Part shown: positions 1-6,069 of the stretch, one piece after another | Position numbering within the stretch: position 1 is the stretch's first letter | Layout: each line of letters opens with the position of its first letter | DNA from: Rhodanobacteraceae bacterium | GTDB lineage: Bacteria > Pseudomonadota > Gammaproteobacteria > Xanthomonadales > Rhodanobacteraceae | NCBI GenBank assembly: GCA_025924775.1 | Contig: JAICHS010000145.1 | Span: 1-6,069 of the forward strand | Direction: 5' to 3' | DNA: 6,069 nt | Notes under the pieces: model-generated | What the model was told of the DNA's origin: nothing | Database searches by the model: none | Seen by the model: only the letters and a program-made list of their open reading frames with translations | Program-made: the position numbers and the translations under genes

Positions 1-1
1 C

Positions 2-32
2 TTGATTGATGCAAATGCCTATTGTGTAAAAT
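2..32 (+). promoter_or_regulatory. Possible sigma-70-like promoter in AT-rich tract
   Basis: The first 40 bases are about 70% A+T, in sharp contrast with the GC-rich remainder. TTGATT at 2-7 or TTGATG at 6-11 could be a -35 box (4 of 6 matches each), and TAAAAT at 27-32 could be a -10 box (5 of 6). The spacers, 19 or 15 bases, are not ideal. It would drive the plus-strand membrane-protein gene through a leader of roughly 150 bases. The composition is seen directly; promoter function is inferred and weak. Confidence 0.22.
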
Positions 33-170
33 TATATGTGCGACAAAGGGAGCGTGAGAATCCGCCCGCCACCCAATGCCTCGCCCATCCGCTCATGATC
101 TGCCGGGCGCAACCGCCACTGACGCGGCTTTCACGGATGTCGTGCTTCGATCGGGCGCCGTGTGGGCCGA

Positions 171-182
171 TCGCACGTGCGA
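171..182. repeat. 12-bp perfect palindrome just upstream of the ribosome binding site
   Basis: TCGCACGTGCGA reads identically on both strands and ends 12 bases before the GTG start at 195, directly beside the Shine-Dalgarno. It could be a dimeric-regulator operator or a short RNA hairpin (4-bp stem, 4-base loop) next to the ribosome binding site. In 6 kb of GC-rich DNA one or two such palindromes are expected by chance, so only its position makes it notable. Confidence 0.25.
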
Positions 183-183
183 C

Positions 184-189
184 AGGAGG
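184..189 (+). promoter_or_regulatory. Shine-Dalgarno that fixes a GTG start
   Basis: A perfect AGGAGG lies five bases before GTG at 195. This is the reason for preferring the GTG over the upstream in-frame ATG at 162, which has no such site and would add an 11-residue charged stretch in front of the first membrane helix. Confidence 0.75.
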
Positions 190-194
190 GTCCC

Positions 195-542
195 GTGTTG
201 CTGACCAGCTTCATCCTCTTCGCGGTCACGGCATTCCTCGGCATCTGCATGGCCGGAATTCGGGAAGCCCACCGCCGCAATCCGCCGGCGTGGCTGACCA
301 TGTCTCATGGATTGCCTGCGGCGGCCGGACTCACGTTGCTCCTGTACGCCACTTTCGCGTTCGGCGTTCCTGGACTGGCGATCGCCGCATTGATCCTGTT
401 CCTGATCGCGGCGGGTGGAGGCGCGACACTCAACCTGGTCTACCAGCAGCGCGGACAACTGTTGCCGCGCTGGCTGATGTATCTCCACCTGCTGTTGGCC
501 GTAAGCGGATTCGTGTTGCTTGCGATTGATGTGTTTGCGTGA
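195..542 (+). CDS. Small four-helix integral membrane protein, function unknown
   Basis: The product has 115 residues, starting at GTG 195 behind a perfect AGGAGG. I do not recognise the family. Four hydrophobic stretches suggest membrane helices at about residues 4-22, 39-57, 60-80 and 95-113. A basic loop follows helix 1 (around REAHRRN, 23-29) and a second lies between helices 3 and 4 (QQRGQLLPR, 84-92). By the positive-inside rule these loops are probably cytoplasmic, so both termini would lie on the periplasmic side. Histidines sit at or near helix starts (H38 in SHG, H98 in YLH), but there are too few conserved-looking features to claim haem or metal binding. There is no lipobox and no cleavable signal peptide is evident; helix 1 would act as a signal anchor. 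It is the only plus-strand gene here, convergent with the large sensor-kinase gene 42 bp away, so it is not in that operon. The reading frame is well supported by the ribosome binding site and the hydrophobic pattern; the role is unknown. Confidence 0.8.
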   Translation: MLLTSFILFAVTAFLGICMAGIREAHRRNPPAWLTMSHGLPAAAGLTLLLYATFAFGVPGLAIAALILFLIAAGGGATLNLVYQQRGQLLPRWLMYLHLLLAVSGFVLLAIDVFA

Positions 543-563
543 GCAGCGCGCAAGGTGCGCTGC
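543..563. terminator. Hairpin between convergent genes, possible bidirectional terminator
   Basis: GCAGCGC (543-549) pairs perfectly with GCGCTGC (557-563). A further G-T and C-G pair extend the stem to 9 bp around a 3-base loop. It begins immediately after the TGA of the membrane-protein gene and lies 22 bases beyond the TAG of the convergent sensor-kinase gene. There is no T-tract on either strand, so it is not a canonical intrinsic terminator; it could still stabilise 3' ends or work with Rho. The structure is seen; the function is inferred from position. Confidence 0.35.
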
Positions 564-584
564 GGGCGCGCCGGACAGTCGAGC

Positions 585-3500
585 CTACTCGTTTCCGTCG
601 CGTTCGCGCGTGCGCAGCAGCCGCTGCATGGTCGCGGTGAGCTGGCCGATCGAAAGCGGTTTGCCGATGTGCGCGTCGAAGCCCGCCTTCAACGCGCGAT
701 CCACATCGTTGGACCGGGTGAACCCGGTCATCGCGACCAGCGGCACGCGCCCGTCACCGGAAATTTCGCGCAGGTGCCGGGCGAATTCATAGCCGTCCAT
801 ATTCGGCATTCCGATGTCCGCAAACACGATGTCGGTGGGATTCTCCCGGAACCGGGCCAGTGCTTCGGCACCGTCATGCGCAACCGTGACCTGCGCGCCT
901 TCCATTTCCAACAGCTGTGCCAGTGCGCCAATGGCTTCGGCGGCATCATCCGCGATCAGCACCTTCACGCCCTGCCAGCGTCCGGACTCCGGGCTCGTTT
1001 CATCCGGTGGCGCTGCTCCCAACGTTGCGTAGCTGAAGCGCGGCAGCCACACGCTGAAGCTCGCGCCCTTGCCGATCCCATCTGAATGCACCGCGATCCG
1101 CCCGTTGTGGCGCTCCACCAGTTGCCGCACCAACGCCAAGCCGATCCCGAGGCCGCCTTTGCCGGAGAGCGCGCGGGCCGGTGCCTGGCCGAACATCTCG
1201 AAGATGCGCGAAATGAAATCGGGGTCGATGCCCTGCCCCGTGTCCGTGACCGTCAGCCGGCCGAAGTTGTTCTCGGTGTCGATGCGCAGCGTGATGGAAC
1301 CGCCGGGCGGGGTGAATTTCATCGCGTTGCTTACCAGATTCCACACGATCTGTTCCAGCCGCGCCGGATCAGCACGCACGACCACCGTTTCCTCGGGCAC
1401 GTTGCAACTGATGGCGAGCCCGCTGGCGGCGAGGTCCGCGCGCGCGGTTTCCGCGATGCTGCATGCCACTGCGCCCAGGTCCACCGCTTCCATGTTCAAC
1501 GCCAACTTGCCGGTACGGATGCGGGACATGTCCAGTAGGTCGTCGATGATCTTGCCCTGGCCATGGATCGCGCGGCGGATCATCGCCAATGCGGCGTCCA
1601 CTTGCGGCGACCGCGGTTCGCGGTCGCGCGTCAGCCTTGTCAACAATTCCGCGTTCACACTGATCAGGTTGAGCGGGTTCTTGAGTTCATGCGAAATCAC
1701 CGCCAGGAAATCGTCCTTCAGCGTGATGGCGGCCTCGGCTTCGCGTCGTCGCTTCTCGAGGTCGACGGCACCGGCATCACCGCGCAGTGCACGCAATTCG
1801 CGCTGGGTGGTGTCGCGCACGATCTTCACGAAGCCGTGGAACTGGGCGTGGTCGATGCGGCTCAACACGCCGCTGCAGTGCACACGCCCACCGTCGCGCC
1901 GCAGGTGCCAGCGATCCTCCTCGACGTTGCCACGCTCTCCGGCACTGGCGAATTCGAGCTGCGGCACCTTCGCCTCGATGTCTTCCGGCGTGAAGATCTG
2001 CTGGATGCCATGGCCGATCATTTCATCGGCGTTCCAGCCGAACAGCTTTTCCGCGCCCTCGTTCCATGCCGTCACCTGCCCCGCGCCATCGCAAACGATG
2101 ACCGCGTATTCGCGCGCCTGGTGCACTGCCACCCGCAACTGCTCCTCGCTGAAGCTCACGCGCTCCTCGGCGCGCCGCAAGCTGGTGGTGTCGACGAACA
2201 CCAGCACCGCGCCGTCGATGCGGTTTTCGCCGGTGCGGTACGGCAGCACGCGCGCGGCGTACCAGCGTCCCTCGGCGCTGCGCACTTCGCGCTCGATCAC
2301 GCGCAGTGATTCGAAGGCGGCGCTGGCGTCCTGCGCCAGGTTCGGGTAATCCAGCCGGGAAGTGATGTCCAGCAGGCTGCGACCGACGTCGCCGGGGATG
2401 AGGCTGAAAAGGTCGGCCGCGCGCGGGGTGTAGCGCTTGATGCGCAGCCCCGGATCCACGAACAGCACGGCGATGTCGCTGGAACTGATGAAGTTATGCA
2501 GGTCGTCGTTGCTCCGGGCCAGTTCCTCCACCTTTTGCTTCAATTCATCGTTGACGGTGGTCAGTTCCTCGTTGATCGATTGCAGTTCCTCCTTGCTCGT
2601 TTCCAGCTCCTCGGTGGCCGAGCGCAATTCCTCGTTGATGGCCTGCAACTCCTCGTTGGATGCCTTCAGTTCCTCGTTCGAGGTTTCATACTGCTCGGTC
2701 GTCACCTGCAGGCGCTCGCGGGTGCGCTGGAGTTCCTCTTCCAGGTTCAGCAGCGCGCGGCTCTTGTCCTGACCTTGCGCCGGTTCCAGGCTGGGGCCCA
2801 GTGCATCCTCGACTTCGTCGAACAGCACCAGCACGAATTCCGCATCGGCTTCCGGATCGCGGAACGGGCGCACCACGATGTTGACGAAGCGCGGCGGCTT
2901 GCCGGGTTGCTCCAGCTTCACGCGTGCCTCGACGCTCTTGTTGCCGTGCAGGGCCTGGAACAGGGTGCTGCGCAGATCCGTGCGCAACGCGGGATCGGCC
3001 ACCGCCACGAGGTTGGTGGTGGGCTCGCCGGCGCCGAAGCGCAGGTAACGGCTGGCATGCTCCGAGACGTGCACGATGTTGGATTCGCGATCCACGATCA
3101 CCGACGGTGGTGCGTAGAATTCCAGCACCCGCTGGTGGACGTCGGCGAAGGAGAAGCCACGCCGCGGGCGTTGCGCCGCCGATTCGGCGGCAGTCGCGCG
3201 CTCCGCCGCCGGGTGCAGCGGCAACGCCCCGAACTGGCGCGCGCTGCGCGAAAGGGCGCGCGCCCGATAGATGCGGTGGTGCTTGTCCATCGTCTCGAAA
3301 TAAGGGGATGCCGCGTCCACCGACTCCGACGAACCGAGGAACAGCACGCCGCCCGGCCGCAACGCGAAGTGGAACAATTCCAGCAGGCGTTCCTGGATGT
3401 TGCGCTCGAGGTAGATCAGCAGGTTGCGGCAACTGATCAGGTCGACGTGCGAAAACGGCGGGTCACGCAGCACGTTGTGCAGGGCGAACAGCACGCGGTC

Positions 3501-4757
3501 GCGGATGGATTTGTGGACGCGGTAGCGGCCCTGCTCGCGGCTGAAGAACTGGCGCAGGCGCGTGGGCGGCACGTCGGTGACGATGGATTCGGGATACACC
3601 CCGGCGCGGCCATACCTGAGCGCGGCCTCGTCGATGTCGCTGGCGAATACCTGGTACTGCGGCGGCGTCGGGAGCGTATCGGAATGATCGGCCAGCAGCA
3701 TGGCGATCGAATAGGCTTCTTCGCCGGTCGCGCAGCCGGGCACCCATACACGTGTCTGCTCGGGTGGCTTTCTGGATTCGAGGATCTCGGGGATCACTTC
3801 GCGTTCCAGCGCCTCGAACGCTTCGCGGTCGCGGAAAAAATTGGTGACGCCGATCAGCATGTCGTCCAGCAGCGCCGCGGACTCGTCGCTGCGGCCGCGC
3901 AGGAAATCGCGGTAGGCCGGCAGGCTCTTCACGAGGTTCACCTGCATGCGCCGCTCGATCCGGCGCAGCACGGTGGCGCGCTTGTAATGATGGAAGTCGT
4001 GGCCGGAACGCGCCGCCAGCACGTCCAGGATGTCGCGCAATGCACTCTCCGCCTCTTCGCTGGTGTCGGTCGCACGGGCGATCGGCGCAGCACCCGGTTC
4101 TGGCCTGGGCAGTTGAATCGCGCGCGCGTTGTCCCACCACTTCAGCAGCTTGTCGGGCATGTCGGCGACCGGCAGCACGAAGTCCACGTGCCCGCTGGCG
4201 ATCGCGTTGCGCGGCATGTCTTCGTATTCGGCGTCTTCCGGCGCTTGCGCGAACGTCACGCCGCCCTGCTCCTTGATGCGCGCAATGCCGACGGCGCCGT
4301 CTGCCCCGGTACCGGAAAACACGATGCCGACCGCGCGGTCCTGGTGGGTGTCGGCCAGGGTGCGGAAGAACAGGTCGATGGCCACATGCCGCCCGCGCGG
4401 GTGGTGAGACGGCGCCACGCGCAGGCAGCCGTCGCTCATCGTCAGCTCCTGGTTGGGCGAGATCACGTACACGTGGCCGGGCTGCAGCGGGGTCGGTTCG
4501 CTGACCTGCACCACCGGGATCGAGGTGGAAGGCTGGAGCACCTTGTCCGCGATGCTTTCGTGCTTGGGCGAGAGGTGCAGGATCACCACGAATGCCCAGT
4601 CGCCGGCCTTCGGCATGTTTTCCAGGAACCGCTTGACCGCGACCAGGCCGCCTGCGGAAGCGCCGAGTCCCACCACCGGGAATGGCAAATGGCTTCGCTC
4701 CTTCACGCCAGGGTTGTGGGGCGTGCCGGTTTCGTGGTCGGTTTTCTGGTCAGCCAT
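585..4757 (-). CDS. CheB-CheR-PAS-histidine kinase-receiver fusion protein (hybrid chemosensory kinase)
   Basis: This is a cytoplasmic protein of about 1390 residues with no membrane segment. Residues 26-204 are a CheB methylesterase with its serine-histidine-aspartate triad (S34 in GASAGG, H61 in LHLSPKH, D153 in GTGADG). Residues 235-485 are a CheR methyltransferase (basic RRIERR near 265-270, SAM-binding GCATGEEAYS at 341-350, CRNLLIYL at 443-450). A PAS-like region (535-650), a long coiled coil (668-755) and two PAS domains (749-862, 870-987) follow. HisKA has phospho-acceptor H1023 in SHELKNPL; HATPase_c (1128-1241) has N1144, DTGQGI and GKGGLGIGLA; the C-terminal receiver has D1270/D1271, D1314, T1344 and K1366. 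All catalytic residues look intact. Such fusions are known to combine glutamate methyl transfer/removal with hybrid-kinase signalling, but substrates are mostly unknown. Unlike classical CheB there is no N-terminal receiver; the only one is at the C-terminus. ATG 4757 is chosen because of a weak GGGA upstream; ATG 4799 or 4796, or TTG 4805, would add up to 16 residues. It lies 87 bp downstream of tadA on the same strand. No receptor, CheA, CheW or HPt gene is visible nearby. Confidence 0.93.
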   Translation of the reverse strand: MADQKTDHETGTPHNPGVKERSHLPFPVVGLGASAGGLVAVKRFLENMPKAGDWAFVVILHLSPKHESIADKVLQPSTSIPVVQVSEPTPLQPGHVYVISPNQELTMSDGCLRVAPSHHPRGRHVAIDLFFRTLADTHQDRAVGIVFSGTGADGAVGIARIKEQGGVTFAQAPEDAEYEDMPRNAIASGHVDFVLPVADMPDKLLKWWDNARAIQLPRPEPGAAPIARATDTSEEAESALRDILDVLAARSGHDFHHYKRATVLRRIERRMQVNLVKSLPAYRDFLRGRSDESAALLDDMLIGVTNFFRDREAFEALEREVIPEILESRKPPEQTRVWVPGCATGEEAYSIAMLLADHSDTLPTPPQYQVFASDIDEAALRYGRAGVYPESIVTDVPPTRLRQFFSREQGRYRVHKSIRDRVLFALHNVLRDPPFSHVDLISCRNLLIYLERNIQERLLELFHFALRPGGVLFLGSSESVDAASPYFETMDKHHRIYRARALSRSARQFGALPLHPAAERATAAESAAQRPRRGFSFADVHQRVLEFYAPPSVIVDRESNIVHVSEHASRYLRFGAGEPTTNLVAVADPALRTDLRSTLFQALHGNKSVEARVKLEQPGKPPRFVNIVVRPFRDPEADAEFVLVLFDEVEDALGPSLEPAQGQDKSRALLNLEEELQRTRERLQVTTEQYETSNEELKASNEELQAINEELRSATEELETSKEELQSINEELTTVNDELKQKVEELARSNDDLHNFISSSDIAVLFVDPGLRIKRYTPRAADLFSLIPGDVGRSLLDITSRLDYPNLAQDASAAFESLRVIEREVRSAEGRWYAARVLPYRTGENRIDGAVLVFVDTTSLRRAEERVSFSEEQLRVAVHQAREYAVIVCDGAGQVTAWNEGAEKLFGWNADEMIGHGIQQIFTPEDIEAKVPQLEFASAGERGNVEEDRWHLRRDGGRVHCSGVLSRIDHAQFHGFVKIVRDTTQRELRALRGDAGAVDLEKRRREAEAAITLKDDFLAVISHELKNPLNLISVNAELLTRLTRDREPRSPQVDAALAMIRRAIHGQGKIIDDLLDMSRIRTGKLALNMEAVDLGAVACSIAETARADLAASGLAISCNVPEETVVVRADPARLEQIVWNLVSNAMKFTPPGGSITLRIDTENNFGRLTVTDTGQGIDPDFISRIFEMFGQAPARALSGKGGLGIGLALVRQLVERHNGRIAVHSDGIGKGASFSVWLPRFSYATLGAAPPDETSPESGRWQGVKVLIADDAAEAIGALAQLLEMEGAQVTVAHDGAEALARFRENPTDIVFADIGMPNMDGYEFARHLREISGDGRVPLVAMTGFTRSNDVDRALKAGFDAHIGKPLSIGQLTATMQRLLRTRERDGNE
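2520..2675 (-). repeat. Eight exact heptads (EEL/DEL every seven residues), 21-bp periodic DNA
   Basis: Within the sensor-kinase gene, residues 695-746 carry EEL or DEL eight times at exactly seven-residue spacing, with linkers such as KASN, QAIN, RSAT, ETSK, QSIN, TTVN and KQKV. This is a strong parallel coiled-coil pattern, and it gives a degenerate 21-bp periodicity in the DNA (recurring TTCCTCGTTG-like blocks on the plus strand). It joins the CheB/CheR/PAS half to the PAS/kinase half and probably serves as dimerisation and signal-transmission helix. Similar SNEELQ/NEELE helices are typical of CheB/CheR fusion proteins. The spacing is read directly; the mechanical role is inferred. Confidence 0.85.
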
Positions 4758-4844
4758 GGACTTCCCGGCTGCGGTCGCCGAAGAGCAAGCGTCCATCATC
4801 CGCAACCGGCCGTAAAGCGCAAGTGATTCCCGCCCGCGGAGCGT

Positions 4845-5330
4845 TCAGCGCCGCGATCGGAAAAAGTTTCGCAGCAGGGTGGCGGATGCGTCCGCCAACA
4901 AGCCACGCCGCACTTCGACGCGATGGTTGTGGCGATCGGACATCAAGGTGTCGAACACGCTGCCGGCGGCGCCGGTCTTGGGATCGTCCGCGGCGTAAAC
5001 GACGCGCGCGACGCGCGCGTGCACCAGCGCCATCGCGCACATCACGCAGGGTTCGAGGGTCACGTACAGCGTGGAGCGCGGGAACCGATGGTTTCCGAGC
5101 CGCTGCCCGGCGTCTCGCAGCGCACCGATCTCGGCGTGCGCGCTGGGATCGTTCAGGGTGATGTTGCGGTTCCAGCCCTCGCCGACGATGCCGCCATCCA
5201 GCGCCAGGACCGCACCGACGGGAACCTCGCCTTCGGCGTCGCGCGCGTGCGCCGCCAGCTCGAGTGCGCGCTGCATGAAAGCAGTGTCGTCGAGCGAGAA
5301 CGGACCGGACGACGGAAGTGGCATGGCCAT
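4845..5330 (-). CDS. tadA: tRNA-specific adenosine-34 deaminase TadA
   Basis: A 161-residue zinc-dependent cytidine/deoxycytidylate-deaminase-fold enzyme, close to the 167 residues of E. coli TadA. It deaminates adenosine to inosine at wobble position 34 of tRNA-Arg(ACG), allowing one tRNA to read several CGN codons; it acts in the cytoplasm as a homodimer. The zinc and proton-shuttle motif is HAE (H65 ligand, E67 catalytic), and PCVMC supplies the two cysteine ligands (C95, C98). The EVPVGA stretch near residue 35, GWNRN near 52 and DPKTGAAGS near 116-124 match TadA rather than general cytidine deaminases or guanine deaminase. ATG 5330 is chosen because a GAAGAG lies six bases upstream; the open frame extends to 5441, but that arginine-rich extension would overlap the preceding gene. 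It lies 43 bp downstream of the two-helix membrane-protein gene and 87 bp upstream of the sensor-kinase gene, all on one strand, so co-transcription is possible. Confidence 0.96.
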   Translation of the reverse strand: MAMPLPSSGPFSLDDTAFMQRALELAAHARDAEGEVPVGAVLALDGGIVGEGWNRNITLNDPSAHAEIGALRDAGQRLGNHRFPRSTLYVTLEPCVMCAMALVHARVARVVYAADDPKTGAAGSVFDTLMSDRHNHRVEVRRGLLADASATLLRNFFRSRR

Positions 5331-5373
5331 GCTCGGCTCTTCGCGAAAAGAAGCGGAGCAGCGAATTCTATCG

Positions 5374-5679
5374 TCACCGCGATTCGGCCGCCGTCGATGC
5401 GGGTGCGCAAATTTTTTCGGCCTGCGTCTTGCCGCGGGCACGCAGCACGATCCACTTCCACCAGGGTGCCGCGTGGAAGATCGCCATCAGCAGGTACATG
5501 AAAGTCATGCTGCCGAGCGACAGCCATCCGTGGCCCATCGCCCGGCAGAGCATGCCTGCCGGATCATCGCCCGTGATGGCTGTGACCAATGCCATGGCCG
5601 CGAAGGCCGGCGCGGCGGCGAAGTGCAGCCAGCCACCCGCCTCCGCTCCGTCGCGGGGTTCATGCCTGGGCGTATTCAT
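5374..5679 (-). CDS. Small two-helix membrane protein, coupled to DUF899 gene
   Basis: The product has 101 residues and I cannot assign it to a named family. Hydrophobic stretches at about residues 18-36 and 52-72 are likely membrane helices, joined by a short loop with two acidic residues and a cysteine (GDDPAGMLC, 37-45). A tryptophan-rich APWWKW follows helix 2, at the interface, then a basic tail. The short loop between the helices is acidic and the tail basic, so both ends are probably cytoplasmic. The ATG at 5679 lies 20 bp inside the end of the DUF899 gene in another frame. There is no convincing Shine-Dalgarno, which fits translational coupling. Upstream in-frame ATGs (5808, 5778) would lie deep within the DUF899 gene and add a polar stretch, so I reject them. 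The overlap suggests the two proteins are expressed together, perhaps in a common redox or membrane task, but that is inference. Confidence 0.75.
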   Translation of the reverse strand: MNTPRHEPRDGAEAGGWLHFAAAPAFAAMALVTAITGDDPAGMLCRAMGHGWLSLGSMTFMYLLMAIFHAAPWWKWIVLRARGKTQAEKICAPASTAAESR

Positions 5680-6069
5680 CGTGCCGTCGCCACCAGATGC
5701 CACCCGCTTCGTTGCGCCCGCGTGGCGCGCGGTCCAGCCATTGGTACGCGCCCCACAAACCGTCGAGTCCGCGCGCATAAGTGGAATAGGTGTGGTAAAC
5801 GGCACCATCCTCCAGCACGAACGCGCTCATGCCCGGCAATTCCCGCAAGTAGGTTCGAACGTCCACGCCACTGGATGCCGCGAATTGATTCGGTGCGTCC
5901 GGTGTCGAGCGCGACATCGGCGGATTCCTGCGGAAGTTGTATTCGTAACCTTCGCTCTGCTGCTGCTCGCTGAAGCCGACGCCGTAGTCGGCGTTGAAGT
6001 CGCTGCCCTGTGAGGATGCCCAGGGAAACGTCCAGCCCATCCGCCGCTTGTACGCCTGCAATTTCGCCA
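5660..6069 (-). CDS. DUF899 family thioredoxin-like protein, C-terminal part (cut by window edge)
   Basis: The last 135 residues are visible; the N-terminus lies beyond position 6069. The frame runs through the window edge (A-K-L before QAYKRRMGW), so the TTG at 6061 is an internal leucine codon rather than a start. DUF899 (COG4312, predicted dithiol-disulfide oxidoreductase, thioredoxin-like fold) is recognised from LQAYKRRMGWTFPW, SSQGSDFNADYGV, a YEYNF block, then VYHTYSTYARGLDG, the AYQWLDRAPRGRNE segment and a C-terminal WWRRHDEY. The N-terminal region, where any active-site cysteines would lie, is outside the window, so activity cannot be judged. Its TGA overlaps the start of the two-helix membrane-protein gene. 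Family assignment rests on recalled motifs and is fairly strong; biochemical function of the family is poorly known. Confidence 0.85.
   Translation of the reverse strand, partial: AKLQAYKRRMGWTFPWASSQGSDFNADYGVGFSEQQQSEGYEYNFRRNPPMSRSTPDAPNQFAASSGVDVRTYLRELPGMSAFVLEDGAVYHTYSTYARGLDGLWGAYQWLDRAPRGRNEAGGIWWRRHDEYAQA

Noticed and set aside
2..529. Open frame starting at position 2 and covering the first gene in another frame
   Set aside because: The translation is proline/arginine-rich without motifs and overlaps a hydrophobic membrane protein that has a perfect ribosome binding site.
1069..2349. Plus-strand open frame of 426 codons antisense to the kinase region
   Set aside because: It lies opposite the PAS/HisKA/HATPase domains; its serine- and arginine-rich translation resembles no protein family and it is best explained as a shadow.
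2520..2696. 21-bp periodic DNA that might suggest a repeat array or CRISPR
   Set aside because: There are no spacers or conserved repeat units; the periodicity follows from the coiled-coil heptads in a coding frame.
2496..4826. Plus-strand open frame of 776 codons antisense to the sensor-kinase gene
   Set aside because: It mirrors the coding strand of a gene with clear domains. Its composition (long runs of Val, Gln, His, Arg) and lack of recognisable motifs are typical of shadow frames in GC-rich DNA.
5001..5018. Tandem 9-bp duplication GACGCGCGC
   Set aside because: It encodes the VARV stretch of TadA, which aligns with the family (RIGRV in E. coli), so it is ordinary coding sequence with GC-rich codons.
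5365..5370. TAGAAT on the minus strand as a -10 box for tadA
   Set aside because: It matches 5 of 6 positions and is 35 bases before the tadA start, but no acceptable -35 hexamer lies at 16-18 bases, so I do not call a promoter.
5331..5441. 37-residue N-terminal extension of TadA
   Set aside because: It is arginine-rich, absent from TadA relatives as I know them, overlaps the preceding gene, and a better-placed ATG with GAAGAG upstream is at 5330.

Overview
The window is GC-rich throughout, with dense bacterial coding on both strands. The CheB-CheR-kinase fusion, TadA and a DUF899 protein, together with base composition, suggest a high-GC proteobacterium, plausibly a gammaproteobacterium of the Xanthomonadaceae/Rhodanobacteraceae type. 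That placement is an inference from style, not from a marker gene.

Layout. Positions 1-194 are non-coding: an AT-rich start (about 70% A+T over the first 40 bases, a possible promoter), then GC-rich leader ending in a 12-bp palindrome and a strong Shine-Dalgarno. A single plus-strand gene (195-542, GTG start) encodes a 115-residue four-helix membrane protein of unknown function. A 42-bp gap with a hairpin separates it from a convergent minus-strand cluster that fills the rest of the window.

Read in transcription order (right to left), the minus-strand cluster has four genes. First is the C-terminal part of a DUF899 thioredoxin-like protein, cut by the window edge. Next is a 101-residue two-helix membrane protein whose start overlaps the DUF899 stop by 20 bp. 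Then comes tadA, the tRNA adenosine-34 deaminase. Last is a very large gene (about 1390 residues) joining a CheB methylesterase, a CheR methyltransferase, a PAS region, an eight-heptad coiled coil, two more PAS domains, a HisKA/HATPase histidine kinase and a receiver domain.

How they work together. The DUF899 and two-helix genes look translationally coupled and may act together. tadA is housekeeping, and its position in front of the large fusion gene may simply be co-transcription. The fusion is the most interesting item: it packs both chemoreceptor-modifying activities, sensing and phosphotransfer into one soluble chain, with no receptor, CheA or CheW visible nearby. The architecture itself belongs to a known group of CheB/CheR fusion hybrid kinases, whose substrates are generally unclear. 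I see no RNA genes, CRISPR arrays, insertion sequences or phage elements.
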